Source: Bacteroidota bacterium
GTDB lineage: Bacteria > Bacteroidota > Bacteroidia > 2-12-FULL-35-15
Direction: 5' to 3'
Length of the DNA: 44,312 bases
NCBI GenBank assembly: GCA_947466965.1
Contig: CANIFU010000019.1
Span: 1-44,312 of the forward strand
Each line of letters opens with the position of its first letter. Within the stretch, counting starts at the first letter, position 1. The position numbers and the translations under genes were made by a program. A model generated the notes under the pieces. It saw only the letters and a program-made list of their open reading frames with translations, did no database searches and was not told the DNA's origin. Below are positions 16,961-25,142 of the stretch, piece after piece.

Positions 16961-17382
16961 TGTGAATCTGCATTTAGTTGGTTCGTAATTTTCATAACAT
17001 GTTTCCAATTATTAATTAAAATCCCGTCCCATTTATAACCTGAATTAAAGCCATTATTGGAATAAAGTGATCCGTTTAAAGCATCAAAAAAAATACGTTC
17101 TTCTTTATTTATGTACTCATCAATAATATCGAGAGCAATGTTTTCATTTAATTGAATTTTACAAATTTGCCACCATACCTGTTTGATTTTTTGAAGTTCG
17201 TCATTCGCGGAAATTATTTTTCCTATTTCAATAATCTCTTCATTTTTTCTTACGTTAATAGGTAATTTGCAATTTGAGTATATGAATACACTATCTCTTA
17301 TTGGATATTCAAATCCAACAATTTTAGTTGTCAAAATATCCTTTACAGGATTCATCATAATGAATAGTCTTATCGTTTTCAT
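16957..17382 (-). CDS. Hypothetical protein, 141 aa
   Basis: Soluble protein of unknown family starting MKTIRLFIMMNPVKDIL. Contains two tryptophans in IKQVWWQICK, acidic helices (LDIIDEYINKEERIFFDALNG) and a Trp-rich C-terminus (GYKWDGILINNWKHVM). Overlaps the next gene by 4 nt (ATGA), so the two form a coupled pair, reminiscent in size and layout of small effector/immunity or antitoxin pairs; the sequence itself does not identify either. Confidence 0.6.
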   Translation of the reverse strand: MKTIRLFIMMNPVKDILTTKIVGFEYPIRDSVFIYSNCKLPINVRKNEEIIEIGKIISANDELQKIKQVWWQICKIQLNENIALDIIDEYINKEERIFFDALNGSLYSNNGFNSGYKWDGILINNWKHVMKITNQLNADSQ

Positions 17383-17493
17383 TGTATAATTTTTAAAATT
17401 TAATAGTAATTAATTGGAGTCCTATCGGAATTTCGTAAGATGGAATACTACTAGCTTGAAGTACTTATATTATTTCAAACAAAACGTAGGGAT

Positions 17494-17970
17494 TTAAATA
17501 TCTTTTTTTCCGGTTATGACTTCTGTTGTTATGAATTCCCATACCTCGTTTGGGAATTCGATCCGGAATGAAAATATTTTTTCAGCAGTTTCTTCGAAAC
17601 TATTTTCAATATAAATTTTTGTAATAATAGCCGGCTCCGGTGTTTCGACTCCTTTGGTCATTGTATCAACACTGAACGATAGGGTATCTTTCACTTCTAA
17701 AATAGCAACATTTTTTATTTCACCTTTAAAGATAATGCTCTCATAGGTTCCTCTATCAATAGTAATAAAATCTCCAAAGGTATAATGAGCAAGTATGATA
17801 AACCCGTCCCCTTCCGCAAAAAAATCACTTAAATCATTTGTATCCTTGTTTCCAAATTCAATGTTTGTAACATGTTGAATACGATATGCTTTTGATGCAA
17901 TAAATGCGTTGTCTTGTCCAAGCATTGCAATTGTAATCAAGAGCAATGTAAGTGTAATTCCTGTTTTCAT
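17494..17970 (-). CDS. Small secreted protein of unknown function
   Basis: 158 aa; signal peptide 1-18 (MKTGITLTLLLITIAMLG, then QDNAF). Mature part is beta-rich and includes FFAEGDGFIILAHYTFGDFI, whose EGDGFII block is shared with the SHOCT protein at 13767. No catalytic motif seen. A 34-nt gap follows the transglutaminase-like gene, so the two may be cotranscribed. Confidence 0.65.
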   Translation of the reverse strand: MKTGITLTLLLITIAMLGQDNAFIASKAYRIQHVTNIEFGNKDTNDLSDFFAEGDGFIILAHYTFGDFITIDRGTYESIIFKGEIKNVAILEVKDTLSFSVDTMTKGVETPEPAIITKIYIENSFEETAEKIFSFRIEFPNEVWEFITTEVITGKKDI

Positions 17971-18003
17971 TTTAGTTGTATTTAGTGTTTGTTTCGTTTA
18001 CCA

Positions 18004-18822
18004 TTAGTCCTTGTAATTCCCAATAATATCATTCCTTCGTTTTGACTGTTTTTCATTTACAATATGATCGGGATATAAATTATTTTCTTTAACGAGGTAG
18101 TAGAAAGGAGAGTACGTTTTACCCTTCGTTCTTTTTCTTTTAAGATCGTATTTTCCGCTACTGGCCCAAGTAACATCAATATATAACCATTCTCCATTTA
18201 AAAGAACTTTGTTCCATGCATGGTTTGTAGACACATATTTTAGCTTCTTGTACTTTTCGATTTTAGCTTCATCCTTATCTACAAATCCGGTTATCATTTG
18301 ACAATTAATATTTGTATAGGTGCACAATTCATAAAATAAGGTGGCATAGCCCTCACAGATTCCTCTTTTATTTCGCAAAACCTTGGTCGCATAATTGAAA
18401 TAAACTTTCTCCCACTTCTCTGCAATCATTACTTTTGGGGTTCCTTTAGCATAAGAAAAACCTTTAATATTCCTATCTTTTTTTGCTAATTCAACGTAAT
18501 CATAGGCAATGTTCGCGACCATCCAAATAAATATGGCTCGAATTTTATCTGCATCAGTACTAAAGTTCATATTGATATCTTTCGCTAAATCAGGGATGTT
18601 CTTATATTTCTTGGTTATCCCTAGAACATAGCTGTCTACCGCTTTGTAATTGCCATCGAACAGCGTATCCGTCCATGACCAAGCAGCTTCATCTGCTGCA
18701 ATACTTTTTGCTAAACCTGTTGTGTCATTGTCAGCATATACTAAACTGTCAATGTTTATTTCTTGTGCACTTGCCGATTTTAAACCAGCAATCAAGAGAA
18801 CGTAAAAGATTAGTTTTTTCAT
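18004..18822 (-). CDS. Secreted transglutaminase-like (papain-fold) protein
   Basis: 272 aa with signal peptide (1-19, cleavage before QEINID). The transglutaminase core is recognisable by its triad: Cys156 in RGICEGYA, His201 in TNHAWNK and Asp216 in YIDVTWAS, preceded by the RAIFIWMVANIAYDY helix. The order and spacing match bacterial transglutaminase-like proteases. Likely a periplasmic peptidase or protein-modifying enzyme; the substrate is unknown. Confidence 0.85.
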   Translation of the reverse strand: MKKLIFYVLLIAGLKSASAQEINIDSLVYADNDTTGLAKSIAADEAAWSWTDTLFDGNYKAVDSYVLGITKKYKNIPDLAKDINMNFSTDADKIRAIFIWMVANIAYDYVELAKKDRNIKGFSYAKGTPKVMIAEKWEKVYFNYATKVLRNKRGICEGYATLFYELCTYTNINCQMITGFVDKDEAKIEKYKKLKYVSTNHAWNKVLLNGEWLYIDVTWASSGKYDLKRKRTKGKTYSPFYYLVKENNLYPDHIVNEKQSKRRNDIIGNYKD

Positions 18823-18915
18823 GGCTGTTTGTTTTAGTATAACGTTGATAATTAAAATAGATACATAAACAAAAGGAATAAAATCATATGTATTAATTAA
18901 AAAAAATTGGTCTGT

Positions 18916-19050
18916 TTAATGTATTTCCATTATCAAGCAATTAGTATACATATTAACGAAGTCTGCATTATCTATTAAATCAATATCTAATTTGTAGCTA
19001 AGTATTTTTTCTTTAGCACCACTTAGGCTGTTTATAAAATATGCTATCAT
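18916..19050 (-). CDS. Possible 44-aa protein downstream of metK
   Basis: Short open frame starting MIAYFINSLSGAKEKI and ending MEIH, beginning 15 nt after the metK stop. The amphipathic pattern (KILSYKLDIDLIDNADFVNM) looks protein-like but no family is recognised and there is no clear ribosome-binding site. May be translated with metK or be chance. Confidence 0.3.
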   Translation of the reverse strand: MIAYFINSLSGAKEKILSYKLDIDLIDNADFVNMYTNCLIMEIH

Positions 19051-19065
19051 AATTTCATCGTTTTT

Positions 19066-20208
19066 TTAATTTGTAAACGTCAAAAGTTGAATGATTTTAT
19101 TATCTATGACTTCCCAAGGAAATTCAATTCTTCCGAAATGCCCGTACGAAGCTGTTTTCAGATATATAGATTGACGTAGGTTCAACGTTCTTGCAATACC
19201 ATTAGGTGTTAAGTCGAATATTTTACGAATCTTCTCAACAATAACTTCCTCATCTACTTTTCCAGTTTCGTGTGTATTTACATAGATAGAAGTAGGGTCA
19301 ACAACTCCAATCGCATACGAAAGTTGAACGGTACATCTATCAGCTAAGCCGGCAGCTACAATATGCTTTGCGATATATCGTGCCGCATATGCTGCGGAGC
19401 GATCTACTTTGCTGGAATCTTTTCCTGAGAAGGCGCCACCACCATGCGGACAACTTCCACCATAGGTATCCACAATTATTTTTCTTCCTGTGAGGCCAGT
19501 ATCTCCATGCGGACCACCAATTGTAAAACTTCCAGATGGATTTATAAGAAATTCAGGTTTACTATCGCTGATGTATTCGTTAATTACTGGCAATATGATT
19601 TGCTGAATCACTTCTCGTCTGATTGTATCTTGCGTAACATTTGCCTTGTGTTGTGTGGATACAACTACCGTTTCGATCGCAACAGGAATATCGTTTTCGT
19701 ATCTCACTGTAACCTGTGATTTTGCATCTGGTAATAACCATTCCAAGGTTCCGTTTTTACGAAGTTCGCTTTGTCGAACCATTATTTTATGAGCAAGAAG
19801 TATCGGTAGAGGCATCAATTCTTTCGTTTCATTTGTTGCATACCCAAACATTAAGCCTTGGTCGCCAGCACCACCATCAAGCACACTTTTGTTTATTTCC
19901 GGGCTTTGTTGATGGAGTAGATTGATGTATGCCGCTGTGTGGCAATCAAAACCATAATCGGGATGCGTATAGCCGATTTCTCGGATGATTTCTTTTGCAA
20001 TGGCAACAGCATCCACTTTGGCATTGGACGTAATTTCTCCTGCAATAATTAATTGTCCGGTTGTAATGAGGCATTCGCAAGCCACTTTCGAATGCGGATC
20101 AATTTTTAGATAGGCGTCAAGAATGGCATCAGAAATCTGATCAGCCACTTTATCTGGATGTCCTTCTGAAACAGATTCACTTGTAAATAAGAATTTTCTA
20201 TTTTTCAT
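19066..20208 (-). CDS. metK: S-adenosylmethionine synthetase
   Basis: Makes S-adenosylmethionine from methionine and ATP. 380 aa, close to the E. coli length. Signature motifs: [21 protein letters not shown] split around residues 14-34 (SEGHPDK then [11 protein letters not shown]), [12 protein letters not shown] (113-124), and the P-loop-like [19 protein letters not shown] near 255. All expected catalytic residues seem present. It lies 20 nt after a small 104-aa gene, and both are downstream of a structured leader (20599-20961) that is repeated near the right end of the window. metK is normally a core gene, so its presence next to accessory DNA may mark the edge of the island or a second copy. 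Confidence 0.95.
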   Translation of the reverse strand: MKNRKFLFTSESVSEGHPDKVADQISDAILDAYLKIDPHSKVACECLITTGQLIIAGEITSNAKVDAVAIAKEIIREIGYTHPDYGFDCHTAAYINLLHQQSPEINKSVLDGGAGDQGLMFGYATNETKELMPLPILLAHKIMVRQSELRKNGTLEWLLPDAKSQVTVRYENDIPVAIETVVVSTQHKANVTQDTIRREVIQQIILPVINEYISDSKPEFLINPSGSFTIGGPHGDTGLTGRKIIVDTYGGSCPHGGGAFSGKDSSKVDRSAAYAARYIAKHIVAAGLADRCTVQLSYAIGVVDPTSIYVNTHETGKVDEEVIVEKIRKIFDLTPNGIARTLNLRQSIYLKTASYGHFGRIEFPWEVIDNKIIQLLTFTN

Positions 20209-20228
20209 ACGTTTAATTTTTTATAAGA

Positions 20229-20543
20229 TTAAATTGAACTCATTGCTTCCTGATAACTTGGTTCTTTTTTTAAAGTTGCTTCTTTATGAAGTTCTTTATA
20301 ATCATCAATGACTACTTTTCTAAATCGAATATTGAAAAAAGAAGGTTCATTGCATTCGTCATCACTGTTATTCACTATTTCATTTAGGAAAATACTGTTT
20401 TGTAATTCGTGTATTTCCCTCACAGTATAAATTTCATAAAGTTTCGGCCAAGCTACCATGAGGTGAGAACCGTATGCTGTTTTGTCAAATTTGTCATTGA
20501 TGCAAATGATTTTTTCACCAATTTTAAATACGGGATAGTCCAT
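20229..20543 (-). CDS. Small protein of unknown function upstream of metK
   Basis: 104 aa with a compact beta-rich start (FKIGEKIICINDKFDKTAYG and YEIYTVREIHEL) suggestive of an SH3-like barrel, followed by an acidic loop and a helical tail (IDDYKELHKEATLK). Similar small KOW/SH3-like proteins occur in phages and plasmids. Cotranscription with metK is likely (20-nt gap). Downstream of the left copy of the structured leader. Confidence 0.6.
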   Translation of the reverse strand: MDYPVFKIGEKIICINDKFDKTAYGSHLMVAWPKLYEIYTVREIHELQNSIFLNEIVNNSDDECNEPSFFNIRFRKVVIDDYKELHKEATLKKEPSYQEAMSSI

Positions 20544-20598
20544 ACTATTTATTTTTTGTTAACGATTATTTTATAAGTTTTAGTTGTTCAAATCGATA

Positions 20599-20961
20599 CA
20601 TTAAACGATTTGAAAGAAATAATAAACGCACTCAACCATACTCTATTTTTTTATAGCCTTTCATAGCAACTTTTTTATTGTTGCATCCTTAAATAATAGT
20701 GGAACTGAACCTTTTTTTGGCGAAGCGCCCACATTATCTTACCACCGTTGTGTTCTTACTCGGTTGGTACTCATTAAAGAGTTCGGAATGCAGATGAATA
20801 ATTAAAGAACAAAATACTGATCACTCAGATCATAAATTTCAAAAAAAATGAATAGGGGATAAATGAATTGTTTTTGGTTTGATTCCCCTTATCGCTTTAC
20901 CACCGTGGTGTTCACTCGGTTGGTATCCTTTCGGATTCTTGATAATACAGTGTTAAACGTT
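20599..20961 (-). ncRNA. Structured leader candidate, left copy (tandem three-way-junction RNA)
   Basis: About 360 nt, an inverted near-copy (roughly nine in ten bases identical by eye) of 39511-39871. Read on the minus strand it holds two similar domains: P1 TTATC/GATAA, hairpin ATCC-GAAA-GGAT, and a stem ACCAACCG...CGGTGGT with loop AGTGAACACCA; then P1' ATTAT/ATAAT, hairpin ACTC/GAGT and a stem ACCAACCG...CGGTGGT with loop AGTAAGAACACAA. A GGCG-CTT-CGCC hairpin follows. Located 55 nt before the small gene and metK. Not a riboswitch class I recognise. Confidence 0.55.
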
Positions 20962-21075
20962 AATGTTTTTAAAATGTTGCGTTTTATGTAAGAAATATTT
21001 TTATTTTTTTTATTTAAGTTTTTTATGGCTTACGTTCCAATTACTATTTATCGATTTAACCGCTCACCAAACTTC
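20962..21075. other. AT-rich spacer with no recognised feature
   Basis: Very AT-rich sequence between the left leader and the end of the 21076 gene. It should contain the promoter for the leader (minus strand), but no clear TTTG / TAnnTTTG pair is visible. Confidence 0.4.
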
Positions 21076-21768
21076 TTATTTCAACGTTGGTTGAATAATT
21101 TTCATAGCCTTTAAGTGCTCCATTAAATAGGGAGGAGCATCATCCGTACTGATTTCAAAATCCGTTTCATTTTCATATTTTGTTTCTCTTATACTCGCAA
21201 ATACATGAAAACAACGGCTTGAACAGTCCCAAGATGCTGCCCAATCTCCCTCCTCATCAAATAGCGAACCATAATCATCCATGTCCTTGATATCACCTAT
21301 TTCCATAGCCAACATACTCGCGTAAAACATCCTGTAACCCGCTTTTAGTATAGAATCATTTTTTTGTTTTGGCGTCCATGACAATACGCTCCATACTGGG
21401 TAGCTCGGGCCATTCGACCATTCATCCAATTTTGAAAGCATGATTAAAATATACCAGCCTTTTTGACTGTTATCCACATAAAGTCGATTACTTCCCCCGG
21501 TATCAGGCATTCCAACCATCATGTAGGGATGATAAAAATTCCCCCATTTATGAAGTTTACGATCGGTTTCATAATTATAACTTAAATTCCATAAATTAAA
21601 ACCGCAATGGTATACGGGTGCATTGTCAATAATCCGAAAAGGTTCTTCTCTTTCATCCCTAGGCTCGAATCCTGTCCCTACTCTAAATGTTTTACAGCAC
21701 ATGGATTGCGCTACGGCTATTTGCGTCATTCCGCTTGCTCTGTGTTTTTCTTCATTTGTTGTTTTCAT
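21076..21768 (-). CDS. Unknown 230-aa soluble protein
   Basis: No family recognised. The protein is rich in aromatic residues and has a composition of a globular soluble enzyme or structural protein: HCGFNLWNLSYNYETDRKL, GNFYHPYMMVGMPDTGGSN, WSNGPSYPVWSVLSWTP, and an acidic EIGDIKDMDDYGSLFDEEGDW segment followed by WDCSSRCFHVFAS. No signal peptide or membrane segment. Its promoter contains the dyad CTGCAAGGTTGCAG, shared with the retron-neighbouring genes, so it may belong to the same regulon. Confidence 0.6.
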   Translation of the reverse strand: MKTTNEEKHRASGMTQIAVAQSMCCKTFRVGTGFEPRDEREEPFRIIDNAPVYHCGFNLWNLSYNYETDRKLHKWGNFYHPYMMVGMPDTGGSNRLYVDNSQKGWYILIMLSKLDEWSNGPSYPVWSVLSWTPKQKNDSILKAGYRMFYASMLAMEIGDIKDMDDYGSLFDEEGDWAASWDCSSRCFHVFASIRETKYENETDFEISTDDAPPYLMEHLKAMKIIQPTLK

Positions 21769-21828
21769 AAATTCGTGTTTGAGTATATTTTTCGATTTGT
21801 ACTATTTTATTGGTGGTGATTTCTTTTT

Positions 21829-21877
21829 CAAAAGTAGGCGTCAAATTTTTATTCATTCATTTACTGCAACCTTGCAG
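21829..21877 (-). promoter_or_regulatory. Dyad-controlled promoter for the 21768 gene
   Basis: On the minus strand: 14-bp dyad CTGCAAGGTTGCAG (21864-21877), 27 nt, then TACTTTTG (21829-21836), a perfect TAnnTTTG -7 box, about 60 nt from the ATG. The dyad half-sites CTGCAA/TTGCAG are exact. No TTTG -33 box at normal spacing, so an activator at the dyad is plausible. Confidence 0.65.
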
Positions 21878-22081
21878 TCTAATTCTATTTTTATATATCT
21901 TTTTGAATTGACTTTTTGAATAATGCTCAATGCTTGTTACGCTAACGAAGAGTATAAGTATGCAATTCCACTCTTACTTACTTAAGATTACCTTGAAGTC
22001 CTTCTTCCTAAATATCAATAACTTTGGGTTATATTTGCGTGGTACTTTCTTTATATGACAAGCAAAAAATAATACACGTTT
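21878..22081. other. Upstream region of the 22082 gene
   Basis: Together with the dyad promoter this is a divergent intergenic region of about 310 nt. A perfect -7 box TATATTTG at 22030-22037 stands 44 nt before the 22082 start; no -33 TTTG at normal distance. No dyad of the CTGCAAGGTTGCAG type is seen on this side. Confidence 0.45.
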
Positions 22082-24052
22082 ATGATTGATGCAAAAAAAA
22101 CCGTTTTTCTTCCCCTTGACGAACGAGTAACAGAATTATATGTTGGCTATGTTCATGATGGACAACTGATGAAAGATATAGATGAAGTTGACATGTATAC
22201 CGAAATTGTTCATTATGATTCGGATTATTCCTATTCAATCTACCAAAAGGTAATTATTGTTACCATTCTTATTCCATTTCTTTTTTTATTTATTTTAATT
22301 GTACTCCTTGCTTTGCCATTCAAAAAGTTTGATGTTGTTTGCGATTCTCTTGTACGTTATAACGCTATTATTTGGCCGTTCCTGTTCAATAAAAAAAAGA
22401 AAAAACGGATAGAGAAAAAGAGATTAGCGCAATATGAGCATTTTGAAAGAGAAGATGTACCAGAATTCTTAAAGCATTGTAAAGGCCTTCAGGTGCGTGT
22501 TTATCTCTATTCGTATGTTGTCCCTTCGCCTCAAGAACAATTTAAAATAGATGCCTTAATTAATAATAAATTAATTTTTTCCTTTCATCTCATTAATCGA
22601 TTATCGGATTTAAGTTCCTTGTTGAAAGAAGATACTATTTCCCTGCATAATTCCTTGCTTTTAATAAAAAGTCCCGATGAACAAGTGGAGGCCAATTTGC
22701 TCGGTTTTAATACGGAAGATCGATACTTGCGCAATGTAGCACTGTTAAAAAAAAGAAAATTTAAATCGGAAGGCGTTCAAAATGAATTGGAGTGGAATAG
22801 TAGTGATGTAATCATTCATTTTAAAATGAGTATCGACTACTATCTAAGATCAATAAGGAATAAGTATTTACAAAGCAATACAATCGTTTTTATTGATGAT
22901 ACGAGCGATGTTTTTCTAAGTAAGTACTTACAGGATAATCTGGATGCTATCAACGAAAAACTAGAATTAAAAGGATTTAAACTTATACATTTTTATTCGA
23001 ATAGTTTTTCCGAATTGTTCGATTCTGAAGGTGTTTCAGCGTCTCTTCGCTATCGTTTTCCTTTTTTGTATTCGATTCCGGATATAAAATTGGATGCGTT
23101 GATTTCCGATCTTTTTAAATATACCTCAGCTGAACAGTTTTGTAAATTAATTCTCGAGGAACTTCAGCTGCCCCATTTTAAAAGGCCAGCGCTACTGAGG
23201 AGTATTTCAGATGGATATGTTAATACAGCAAATATATTTACGTATAAAACAATTGAATATACCTCAAAGGAGGATCTCGATCGTTTTTTTGATTGGTATA
23301 TCAATCAAGTAAAAATACCGCATGCAAATATCGCATTCAAAATGTCAGATATCCCGTATGAAAATGATACGAATCCGGATATTTCATCTAAAAAAAGACG
23401 CTTTGATATTCAATACAGTTTATCAGGTAAGCCTGAAGAGTACGATGCCGACAATGTTTTCAGAATAGAATCAACAACCCTATCGGAAGAATTGAAATTA
23501 AAAATTGATGAAATTCAAAAACGAGGCAATGTTGGTGTTTTAACAGAAGTATTGCTGTACATGTTAGAAAAATTAAAAGAGGGTAATCCTGATTTATTGA
23601 AAAACATACAGCCACTTCTGGATTCTAAGGAATCGGTAAAAAAGAATGCCCAATTGAGTCACTTGTCGATTGATGAAAACTATAAAATAGTACTTACTGA
23701 TTTTGGGAATATTGAAATAAAAATGCATGCTTTACCGAAGGCTGTATTTATATTGTTTTTGAGATATCCAGATGGAATTCGTTTCAAAGAACTCTATATG
23801 TATAAGAAGGAACTGCATGAAATTTATAACAAACTCACAAATAAATCCGATAAAAACGTAATCGACCGTGCTATTGAGGATTTGGTTGACATGACAAACC
23901 CTTCCATTAATCAGAAATGTGCTCGAATTAGAGAGGCATTTAGAAACTACTTGGATGAGGACATTGCTCGGTTTTACTTCATTTCAGGCGATAATGGTGA
24001 ACCCAAGAAGATTAAATTACCGCGGCATTTGATGACGATCCATTTTAAATAG
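22082..24052 (+). CDS. Membrane protein with C-terminal winged-helix-like domain
   Basis: 656 aa. N-terminal segment, one long hydrophobic region (about residues 57-80, VIIVTILIPFLFLFILIVLL), then a lysine-rich juxtamembrane stretch (KKKKKRIEKKR, about 104-114), a large cytoplasmic domain of unknown fold, and at the C-terminus (about 535-656) a domain with the pattern IEIKMHALPKAVFILFLRYP and KCARIREAFRNYLDE, ending in LPRHLMTIHFK. The same domain forms the whole of the 24379 protein. The pattern (hydrophobic helix-rich, charged RIREAF) resembles a winged-helix regulator of Bacteroidota, which is inference. Could be a membrane-tethered sensor/regulator of the retron-adjacent genes. Confidence 0.65.
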   Translation: MIDAKKTVFLPLDERVTELYVGYVHDGQLMKDIDEVDMYTEIVHYDSDYSYSIYQKVIIVTILIPFLFLFILIVLLALPFKKFDVVCDSLVRYNAIIWPFLFNKKKKKRIEKKRLAQYEHFEREDVPEFLKHCKGLQVRVYLYSYVVPSPQEQFKIDALINNKLIFSFHLINRLSDLSSLLKEDTISLHNSLLLIKSPDEQVEANLLGFNTEDRYLRNVALLKKRKFKSEGVQNELEWNSSDVIIHFKMSIDYYLRSIRNKYLQSNTIVFIDDTSDVFLSKYLQDNLDAINEKLELKGFKLIHFYSNSFSELFDSEGVSASLRYRFPFLYSIPDIKLDALISDLFKYTSAEQFCKLILEELQLPHFKRPALLRSISDGYVNTANIFTYKTIEYTSKEDLDRFFDWYINQVKIPHANIAFKMSDIPYENDTNPDISSKKRRFDIQYSLSGKPEEYDADNVFRIESTTLSEELKLKIDEIQKRGNVGVLTEVLLYMLEKLKEGNPDLLKNIQPLLDSKESVKKNAQLSHLSIDENYKIVLTDFGNIEIKMHALPKAVFILFLRYPDGIRFKELYMYKKELHEIYNKLTNKSDKNVIDRAIEDLVDMTNPSINQKCARIREAFRNYLDEDIARFYFISGDNGEPKKIKLPRHLMTIHFK

Positions 24053-24378
24053 CGGGATGCTAGTGTTCCCTTATTGATAAAATAAACTGCAAGGTTGCAG
24101 AAAAAAAAATCCCGTCTTTTCTTGATTACTTTTGTTTTTTCATCTAGATGTTCATTAATTGGATGTTCTAGAGGATTACAAGCTCCTTTATTTCCTTTTT
24201 TTTAGAAATAGATACAGTATAAATGGTTCAAGGTTGTTAGGAAAACCCTAATTGCAATTAAAACCAGTAAAATCGAATTGTTTTAAATATTTAACGATTG
24301 GAAAGAAGTAGTAAACATTTTATCAATGCATGTAAATAAACATATTTAATATTTTTTCCTTGCTTCAAACAAATTTAT
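24053..24378. other. Intergenic region duplicated downstream
   Basis: 326 nt between the 22082 and 24379 genes. It holds the dyad promoter and a leader. Its later part (about 24207-24285) and the last 15 nt before the ATG (GCTTCAAACAAATT) are clearly homologous to 24967-25045 and 25132-25142, so the spacer itself was duplicated along with the downstream domain. Confidence 0.6.
24087..24134 (+). promoter_or_regulatory. Dyad-controlled promoter for the 24379 gene
   Basis: CTGCAAGGTTGCAG (24087-24100), 26 nt, then TACTTTTG (24127-24134). The dyad centre lies about 33 nt before the -7 box. It is followed by a 240-nt leader before the ATG at 24379. The upstream flank ATTGATAAAA is shared with the copy at 31680. 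Confidence 0.65.
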
Positions 24379-24819
24379 ATGGAACAAAATATACAAAATA
24401 AATGTACCGATGTAGCCATATTGAGCCAGTTGCTGATTGACAAAAACTGTAAAATATTTCTTTCTGATTTTGGGAATATTGAAATTAAAATGCACGCTTT
24501 ACCTAAAACTGTATTTATCCTATTTTTGAGATATCCGGATGGAATTCGTTTCAAAGAACTCTATCTATATAAGAAGGAACTTCTTGAAATCTATAATGTG
24601 GTTAGCAATAAATCCGATAAAAATGAAATTGAGCGCGCCATTAACGATTTAGTTGACTATAAGAACCCCTCTATGAACCAAAAATGTGCAAGGATAAGGG
24701 AGGCCTTCAGAAACTACCTCGATGAGGACACCGCTAAGTTTTATTTTGTTTCAGGCTATAATGGAGGACCAAAGAATATTAAATTGCCCAGGCATTTGAT
24801 TACGATGCATTTTAAATAG
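24379..24819 (+). CDS. Stand-alone winged-helix-like protein, paralogue of the 22082 C-terminus
   Basis: 146 aa: about 30 N-terminal residues, then the same roughly 120-residue domain as the 22082 protein's C-terminus, with about 80 percent identity by eye (IEIKMHALPK, FILFLRYPDGIRFKELY, NQKCARIREAFRNYLDED, LPRHLI). No membrane segment. The first residues MEQNIQNKCTDVAI match the start of the DnaB-like protein (MEQNIKNKFTDLAI), so its leader and N-terminus were duplicated too. Likely a DNA-binding regulator; its own dyad promoter could be an autoregulatory target. Confidence 0.65.
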   Translation: MEQNIQNKCTDVAILSQLLIDKNCKIFLSDFGNIEIKMHALPKTVFILFLRYPDGIRFKELYLYKKELLEIYNVVSNKSDKNEIERAINDLVDYKNPSMNQKCARIREAFRNYLDEDTAKFYFVSGYNGGPKNIKLPRHLITMHFK

Positions 24820-25142
24820 CGGTATCTTTTATTTCTTTATAGATAAATTAGACGAAAAGCTTGCAAAAAAAAAAGAAAATCATCTCATTATTACATTTAT
24901 TTTGAAGGAAGAGCAGTAATAATAGCGCTGTACTATAGCATTATTGAGCGCCTTCATTTATTTTTTTACAATAGATACAGCATAAGCGAGTCAAGTTTTT
25001 TTCGAATATGCTAATTGTAATTAAAACCTTTAAAATACAATAGTTTATAAATTTTAAACTATTGGCTACCAGTCGTAATCATTTTATGAACACACGTAAT
25101 TCAGCACTTTAAATTTCATCTCTTTGCTTCAAACAAATTCAT
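24820..25142. other. Intergenic region, duplicated from 24053-24378
   Basis: 323 nt, second copy of the spacer; contains the degenerate dyad promoter and the conserved ATAGATACAGCATAA and CTAATTGTAATTAAAACC blocks also found at 24207-24285. No gene seen. Confidence 0.55.
24853..24899 (+). promoter_or_regulatory. Degenerate copy of the dyad promoter upstream of the DnaB-like gene
   Basis: CGAAAAGCTTGCAA (24853-24866) keeps the right half TTGCA of the dyad, then 25 nt, then TACATTTA (24892-24899), a weakened -7 box. The position matches that of the promoter before the 24379 gene, from which it was duplicated. Possibly inactive or constitutive. Confidence 0.4.

Noticed and set aside
20739-20930. 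Direct repeats of TTACCACCGT...ACTCGGTTGGTA as a CRISPR array
   Set aside because: There are only two units, with an unrelated long spacer of about 125 nt, and no cas genes. They are the two P3 stems of the structured leader.
20739-20961. The leader as a known SAM riboswitch
   Set aside because: It starts with ATTATCAAGA like S-box RNAs and precedes metK, but the SAM-I core (P2 kink-turn, GGGA...CCCG elements) and the SAM-II core are absent, so no class was assigned.
24225-24245. GGTTCAAGG as a tRNA T-arm
   Set aside because: No acceptor, D or anticodon arm could be found around it.
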